Shown here one piece after another: positions 59,829 through 64,000 of a DNA stretch of 64,000 nucleotides; the stretch's first letter is position 1; the number at the start of each line of letters is the position of its first letter. The DNA is from Thermoplasmata archaeon (GTDB lineage Archaea > Thermoplasmatota > Thermoplasmata > WALJ01): positions 1 to 64,000 of the forward strand of contig JALTFR010000047.1 of the NCBI GenBank assembly GCA_027006785.1. The letters run 5' to 3'. Position numbers and translations under genes: made by a program. The notes under the pieces are model-generated. The model did not search any database. It saw nothing but the letters and a program-made list of their open reading frames with translations, and was not told the DNA's origin.

Positions 59829-60533
59829 CTAGTCTTTGAGCGAATAGCTTACCACGACGCTCTGACGCTCTCTAAGGTCCTTCAGGTGAAGCAGTTCCAC
59901 CTCAGTTCCTTTTTCCCTCAAAAGATTTGCGATGCCCTCAAGGTGCGCATCACCCAGCACCGCCACGACCCTTCCGTAGCGCTCCGCCGCCGCACCTATC
60001 CTTTCGGACATATGCAGGTTCCTCTCATCTATCAGCAGGCGCTTTATGGTGGGGAACATCCTTCCGAGCTCCTCGATGTATGCTCCCTCATCCTCCTGAT
60101 ACCTCTTCATCTCGGCCTCCACGCTGGTCTTTTTTCTGGACGGAAGGAAGAGCGCTCCGAAGAACCTCAGTTTCTCGCGCCAGCCCATCTCCTTCATCAT
60201 CCTTTTGAAGAGAAGGGACACATCGTCATCCACGAGAAGAAGGGGAGCGCCTATCATTCGGGCCGCCTCGGCGGCCGCCAGCATCTCCTCCCCTGCCTGC
60301 ACTCCGTAGGCATCTCCAAGGGAATCCTGTATATTTGCCAGCCTGCGGTATATGAAGGGCAGCTCTTTCTTAGCCTCCTCGACCTCTTCTGGGTGGGTGA
60401 GCGCATAGTATCTGTTCCTGTCCAGTTCTATACAGACCGCGGACGGGGCTATGGAGAGTATCTGCTGCTTTATCAGGCCCTTGACATCGAAGACATGCGC
60501 CACGCCCAGCAGGTAGGCCCTGCCCTTTTCCAT
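59829..60533 (-). CDS. TraB family protein
   Basis: YLLGVAHVF, SIAPSAVCIELDRNRY, VAVLGDAHLEGI; start MEKGRAYLLG. Confidence 0.9.
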   Translation of the reverse strand: MEKGRAYLLGVAHVFDVKGLIKQQILSIAPSAVCIELDRNRYYALTHPEEVEEAKKELPFIYRRLANIQDSLGDAYGVQAGEEMLAAAEAARMIGAPLLLVDDDVSLLFKRMMKEMGWREKLRFFGALFLPSRKKTSVEAEMKRYQEDEGAYIEELGRMFPTIKRLLIDERNLHMSERIGAAAERYGRVVAVLGDAHLEGIANLLREKGTEVELLHLKDLRERQSVVVSYSLKD

Positions 60534-60579
60534 GAAAGAGCAACGAAGGCGATATATATAAGCGCTCCCTGCCAGTGCT

Positions 60580-61233
60580 GTGAAGTTAGTGGTATTTGAC
60601 ATGGACGGCGTGCTCACAGAGTACTTCAGTTCATGGGTATGGGTGCACGAGCACTTCGGAACGGACAACGACGAGTCCCTGCGCCTCTACATGGAGGGGA
60701 AGATAGACGACGAGGAGTTCATGAGAAGGGACATAGCGCTCTGGACATCCAGAAAGGAAGGGCTCACGGGAAAGCACCTTGAGGACATACTGGCGCAGGT
60801 GCCCATAAGGAAAGGAGCGAAGGAACTGGTGGACTGGCTCCACAGCAGGGGAGCGAAGACCGCCATAGTCAGCGGGGGCATAGACATCCTTGCCAATCGA
60901 ATAGGAAAGGAACTCGGAATGGACTATGTTTTCTCCAACATCGTGGAGGTTGACGAGGAAGGAAAGGTCACGGGCCGCGGGCTGTCAAGGGTCAAGTTGA
61001 AGGATAAGGCCGAAACGGTCCGCAAAATAAGGGGGGAACTGGGCATAGGTCCGGAGGACTGCGCTGCCGTGGGGGACACCAACATAGACGCATCCATGTT
61101 CACAGAATGCGGGCTTGGAATCGCCCTCAACCCGAAGGAGAGCGCAAGAAGCCTCATAGATGCGGCCGATGTGGTGATAAACGCCGATAGCCTGATGGAC
61201 ATAAGGCCATATCTGGAGACCCTATTCGACTGA
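60580..61233 (+). CDS. HAD superfamily phosphatase (phosphoserine phosphatase-like)
   Basis: VFDMDGVLTEY, AIVSGGIDILANRIGKELGMDYVFSN, AVGDTNIDASMF. Confidence 0.92.
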   Translation: MKLVVFDMDGVLTEYFSSWVWVHEHFGTDNDESLRLYMEGKIDDEEFMRRDIALWTSRKEGLTGKHLEDILAQVPIRKGAKELVDWLHSRGAKTAIVSGGIDILANRIGKELGMDYVFSNIVEVDEEGKVTGRGLSRVKLKDKAETVRKIRGELGIGPEDCAAVGDTNIDASMFTECGLGIALNPKESARSLIDAADVVINADSLMDIRPYLETLFD

Positions 61234-61316
61234 ATACGCTGAGAGAATTTCACGATTATGTTTTATTGAAAACACACGGGCGAAAAAGACTAAATAAGCA
61301 ATTCAATACACCTTGC

Positions 61317-61748
61317 ATGGTCTTTGAGCTGAGGGTGGTCGGAGACATGCCGCTGGAGGCGGAGTCCGACCTTGACACCGCCTTACGGCGCTTTCTGGAG
61401 CAGATAGGGTACATCGAAAGGGACAGCAGGGACAACATCGGGTTCCAGATATTCAGGAACTGCTTCGTTGAGAGGCCGGACAGGGTGTGGACCGCGGACG
61501 AGATCGCCCTCACAGTGAAGACCTCAAAGCCGACCGTTTATCGCTACATAAGGAAGTTGAAGAACATAGGGCTCATAGAGGAGGGGACAAGGAAGAAGGA
61601 GGGTGAGGCACCGAGGAAGGGATATATGCTCAGGTACGGCGACCTCGCAAGGGCATGGGTCTTCGTGGACTCCAATGTGAAGGTGGCCATGCAGAACTAC
61701 CAGCGCTCCGTGGAGCACATAGCGAAGCTTGCGAGAGATAGGAAATGA
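61317..61748 (+). CDS. HTH transcriptional regulator
   Basis: ADEIALTVKTSKPTVYRYIRKLKNIGLIEEG winged-helix pattern. Confidence 0.75.
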   Translation: MVFELRVVGDMPLEAESDLDTALRRFLEQIGYIERDSRDNIGFQIFRNCFVERPDRVWTADEIALTVKTSKPTVYRYIRKLKNIGLIEEGTRKKEGEAPRKGYMLRYGDLARAWVFVDSNVKVAMQNYQRSVEHIAKLARDRK

Positions 61749-61972
61749 GCCTAGAAGACAGGGCGATGAGGATAATAGCTGATGAGTATCCCATAACTCT
61801 GGAACAGTTATCTAGAGAACTTCATATATCCATCCGTCGCACCGAACTTCTTGTCAAAAGAATGGAGATGAAAGGCATCGTTACAAGGGAGATACTGCCG
61901 GACAAGGTTTATCTAAGGCTGAGCGATGCTGCTCTGAGGTCGATGATGACAAGAGGGTCAGCTGAGAGATGA
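61745..61972 (+). CDS. small winged-HTH protein
   Basis: YPITLEQLSRELHISIRRTELLVKRMEMKGIVTRE; 4-bp overlap with upstream HTH gene. Confidence 0.65.
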   Translation: MSLEDRAMRIIADEYPITLEQLSRELHISIRRTELLVKRMEMKGIVTREILPDKVYLRLSDAALRSMMTRGSAER

Positions 61973-62037
61973 TGAACCCTATGAGTGCTGAGACCTCTAA
62001 AAAAAGCAATAAAATGTAATGAAAAGGGTTTGAGGGC

Positions 62038-62238
62038 CTATCTGCGCCCACGCCCCATTCCTCTGCCCATTCCGCGGCTCTGGCCTCTTCCAGCACCTCT
62101 CGGCCCGGTTCCGGCACCCTCATCTATCCTTTGGATGCTGGAGGAACCGCATTTAGGGCAGGTCTTTTCGGTTCCTTTTCCGGTGCCATAGGGCTCTTCC
62201 CATTCGTGGCCACAGGAAAGGCAGCGAAACCTTCTCAT
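62038..62238 (-). CDS. zinc-ribbon protein with GRGMGRG tail
   Basis: RFRCLSCGHEWEEPYGTGKGTEKTCPKCGSSSIQRI then Gly/Arg/Met repeats. Confidence 0.75.
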   Translation of the reverse strand: MRRFRCLSCGHEWEEPYGTGKGTEKTCPKCGSSSIQRIDEGAGTGPRGAGRGQSRGMGRGMGRGRR

Positions 62239-62864
62239 TCCTCGCCCCTCAGTTCCTTCAGCCGGCGCTCTATGGCCTTCTTTTCATCTTCAAGGGCCTT
62301 TATCTCATCCTCTTTTCTGGGGGCAGGATAGTTCTGTACTGGGTATACCGCAGGGCCGTATCCTCCGCCGTAGCCCATACCATAACCCATTCCGTAGCCT
62401 CTTCCGTATCCCATGCCGCGCCCTCTTCCGCGGCCCATTCCTCTGCCCATTCCATAGCCTCCGCCGTAGCCCATACCATAACCGGGGCCGTAGGCCATCG
62501 CCGGAGCGGGCGCCACCGGAGGAACACTGGGGGACGAAGGTCCTGCCTTCTCGGCGCTCTTCACCGCATCCTCCACCCTTGTTCCGGGTGAGCTTATCAT
62601 GGATATTCCGGCCTGAGCCAGAAGCCCTGATGCATTGGGGCCGAAGTTACCTGCCACGATGGCCTGCACTCCCTCGTTTATTAGCACCTGTGCCGCCTGT
62701 ATCCCGGCACCTCCGCCTGCAGCTGCGGCAGGGTTCTGCATGACCCTGACATCCCTTACCTTTCCGTCCTCAATGTCCACGATGGTAAAGGTGGGCGCTC
62801 TGGCGAATACCTGTGAGACCACATCTTCAAGGCCTCCTGTGTTCGTTGCCACCGCTATCCTCAT
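62235..62864 (-). CDS. NifX/NifB-type dinitrogenase Fe-Mo cofactor domain protein with GYG repeat
   Basis: MRIAVATNTGGLEDVVSQVFARAPTFTIVDIEDGKV; GYGMGYGGGYGMGRGMGRGRGRG. Confidence 0.88.
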   Translation of the reverse strand: MRIAVATNTGGLEDVVSQVFARAPTFTIVDIEDGKVRDVRVMQNPAAAAGGGAGIQAAQVLINEGVQAIVAGNFGPNASGLLAQAGISMISSPGTRVEDAVKSAEKAGPSSPSVPPVAPAPAMAYGPGYGMGYGGGYGMGRGMGRGRGRGMGYGRGYGMGYGMGYGGGYGPAVYPVQNYPAPRKEDEIKALEDEKKAIERRLKELRGEE

Positions 62865-63193
62865 TCCTCATCCCTCCTGTACTGCTGGGCATAGTAGGGC
62901 CCGTACTGGTAAGGGTATGAGTACTGCGGGTACTGTCCTGTCCATCTCCAGCCCCTCGGAAGGCCTGTATACGGGCAGTATCCCATTGTGGCACCGTAGC
63001 CTCTTCCTCTGCCCATACCGTAGCCCATGCCATAGCCTCCTCCGTATCCTCTGCTGTAACCCGGCCCGTAGAGCCAGTTCCTGAACCTGTCCATCAGACC
63101 GTACCTGTATCCGTACGGGGCATAGGGTGCATAGCCCATCGCCGCCATTCCGCGGCCCATTCCTCTTCCGTATCCTCTCGGCATTTCAATCAC
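62861..63193 (-). CDS. GYG-rich DUF5320-like protein
   Basis: MPRGYGRGMGRGM...GYSRGYGGGYGMGYGMGRGRGYG. Confidence 0.65.
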   Translation of the reverse strand: MIEMPRGYGRGMGRGMAAMGYAPYAPYGYRYGLMDRFRNWLYGPGYSRGYGGGYGMGYGMGRGRGYGATMGYCPYTGLPRGWRWTGQYPQYSYPYQYGPYYAQQYRRDEE

Positions 63194-63218
63194 CTCAATA
63201 GTACTCTATTGCGAAGTA

Positions 63219-63551
63219 TTATTTAAGGTTTTCTCCAGAATTCACCACAACCGTGCCCTCTTCCTGATGTATCTCTATGGCCCAGCCCTTCGTCAATGCC
63301 TCCGAGACCTTCTTTCTGGCGCTCTGCAGGTCGTTCCACAGGGTCTTTCTGGACACGCCCATCTTCGCCGCTGCTTCATCCTGTGTCATCCCTTCAAGGT
63401 CCACGAGCCTCATGGCCTCAAGCTCGCTCAGCAGGAGGACGACCACAGGCGTTCTGCCCCAGGGCTGTCCGAGAGGGGCGAATATGCGCACGGACGGCTC
63501 TTGATAGACCCATCTCCTACCTCGTCCTCTTCCTCTCATTCCTCGTGGCAT
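63219..63551 (-). CDS. DUF134 family HTH protein
   Basis: ELEAMRLVDLEGMTQDEAAAKMGVSRKTLWNDLQSARKKVSEAL. Confidence 0.9.
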   Translation of the reverse strand: MPRGMRGRGRGRRWVYQEPSVRIFAPLGQPWGRTPVVVLLLSELEAMRLVDLEGMTQDEAAAKMGVSRKTLWNDLQSARKKVSEALTKGWAIEIHQEEGTVVVNSGENLK

Positions 63552-63627
63552 AATCTACCATATTGCGCATTATTACTTAAAGGTTCTTCGCAGAAAGATT
63601 TATGCACATAACGGAAGATAGAGGCAC

Positions 63628-63936
63628 ATGGACATCGCAGCCCTGATCTTTGCCTCGGCATCCCTGCCGATACTCGCATTCCATGCGGTCTGGTACAGGG
63701 AAGAGAGAGCGCTGGAGAGCGTTTATGGGATATTCTCGGGCATCTTCGCATTCTCGGGGGCGATAGTGGTGACATACGGATTTCCCGGATATCTCATCCT
63801 CCCGGTCACCTTCGGAATACTGGGGCTGGGAAGCATACACGCATACTTGAGGGAAAAGAAGGCAGGCAGGGCATTGAAGGCAGTGACATTCATCGCAGTA
63901 TCCGTGGGTGTACTTCTCATGGAGGTGTTCCTTTGA
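63628..63936 (+). CDS. small multi-TM protein
   Basis: Three hydrophobic segments; followed immediately by another TM ORF truncated at window end. Confidence 0.5.
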   Translation: MDIAALIFASASLPILAFHAVWYREERALESVYGIFSGIFAFSGAIVVTYGFPGYLILPVTFGILGLGSIHAYLREKKAGRALKAVTFIAVSVGVLLMEVFL

Positions 63937-64000
63937 ACAGGAAGAAGGTGGCGAGCGCCGTAATGGTGTATCTCATAGCTGCCGGGATATATCTTGCATT

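Noticed and set aside
63628-64000. Mrp/Mbh antiporter or hydrogenase membrane subunits
   Set aside because: Only one short TM protein plus a truncated one are visible; the sequence alone does not support a specific subunit

Overview
About 64 kb of a euryarchaeal genome, probably Thermoplasmata-like. This assignment is an inference from the archaeal replication, translation and thiamine gene content, not a search result. Most of the window is densely packed housekeeping genes: RNase HII, SepF, Bud32, GatE, MetAP, Pelota, TldD/TldE, SRP RNA, MCM, FEN1, TPK/ThiR-like/ThiL/RibK, MetG, RtcA, PriL, RfcL, RadA, deoxyhypusine synthase and EndA. There are seven tRNA genes. Interspersed accessory blocks contain a DUF4143 ATPase, a paralogous membrane-protein operon, a giant TPR protein, surface proteins and a GYG-rich NifX/DUF134 cluster. 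Main signals to follow up: (1) a highly iterated palindrome GAGCGCTC, at least 27 copies by eye versus about 1 expected, in all three codon phases; (2) tRNA-gene remnants carrying hairpin-rich micro-insertions beside several tRNAs; (3) a Cas4-like Fe-S nuclease with a multi-TM domain inserted inside it; (4) bacterial-type Tgt plus QueA (a queuosine pathway) in an archaeon; (5) a coiled-coil/bactofilin-like/zinc-ribbon protein. No CRISPR array or clear IS element was seen.
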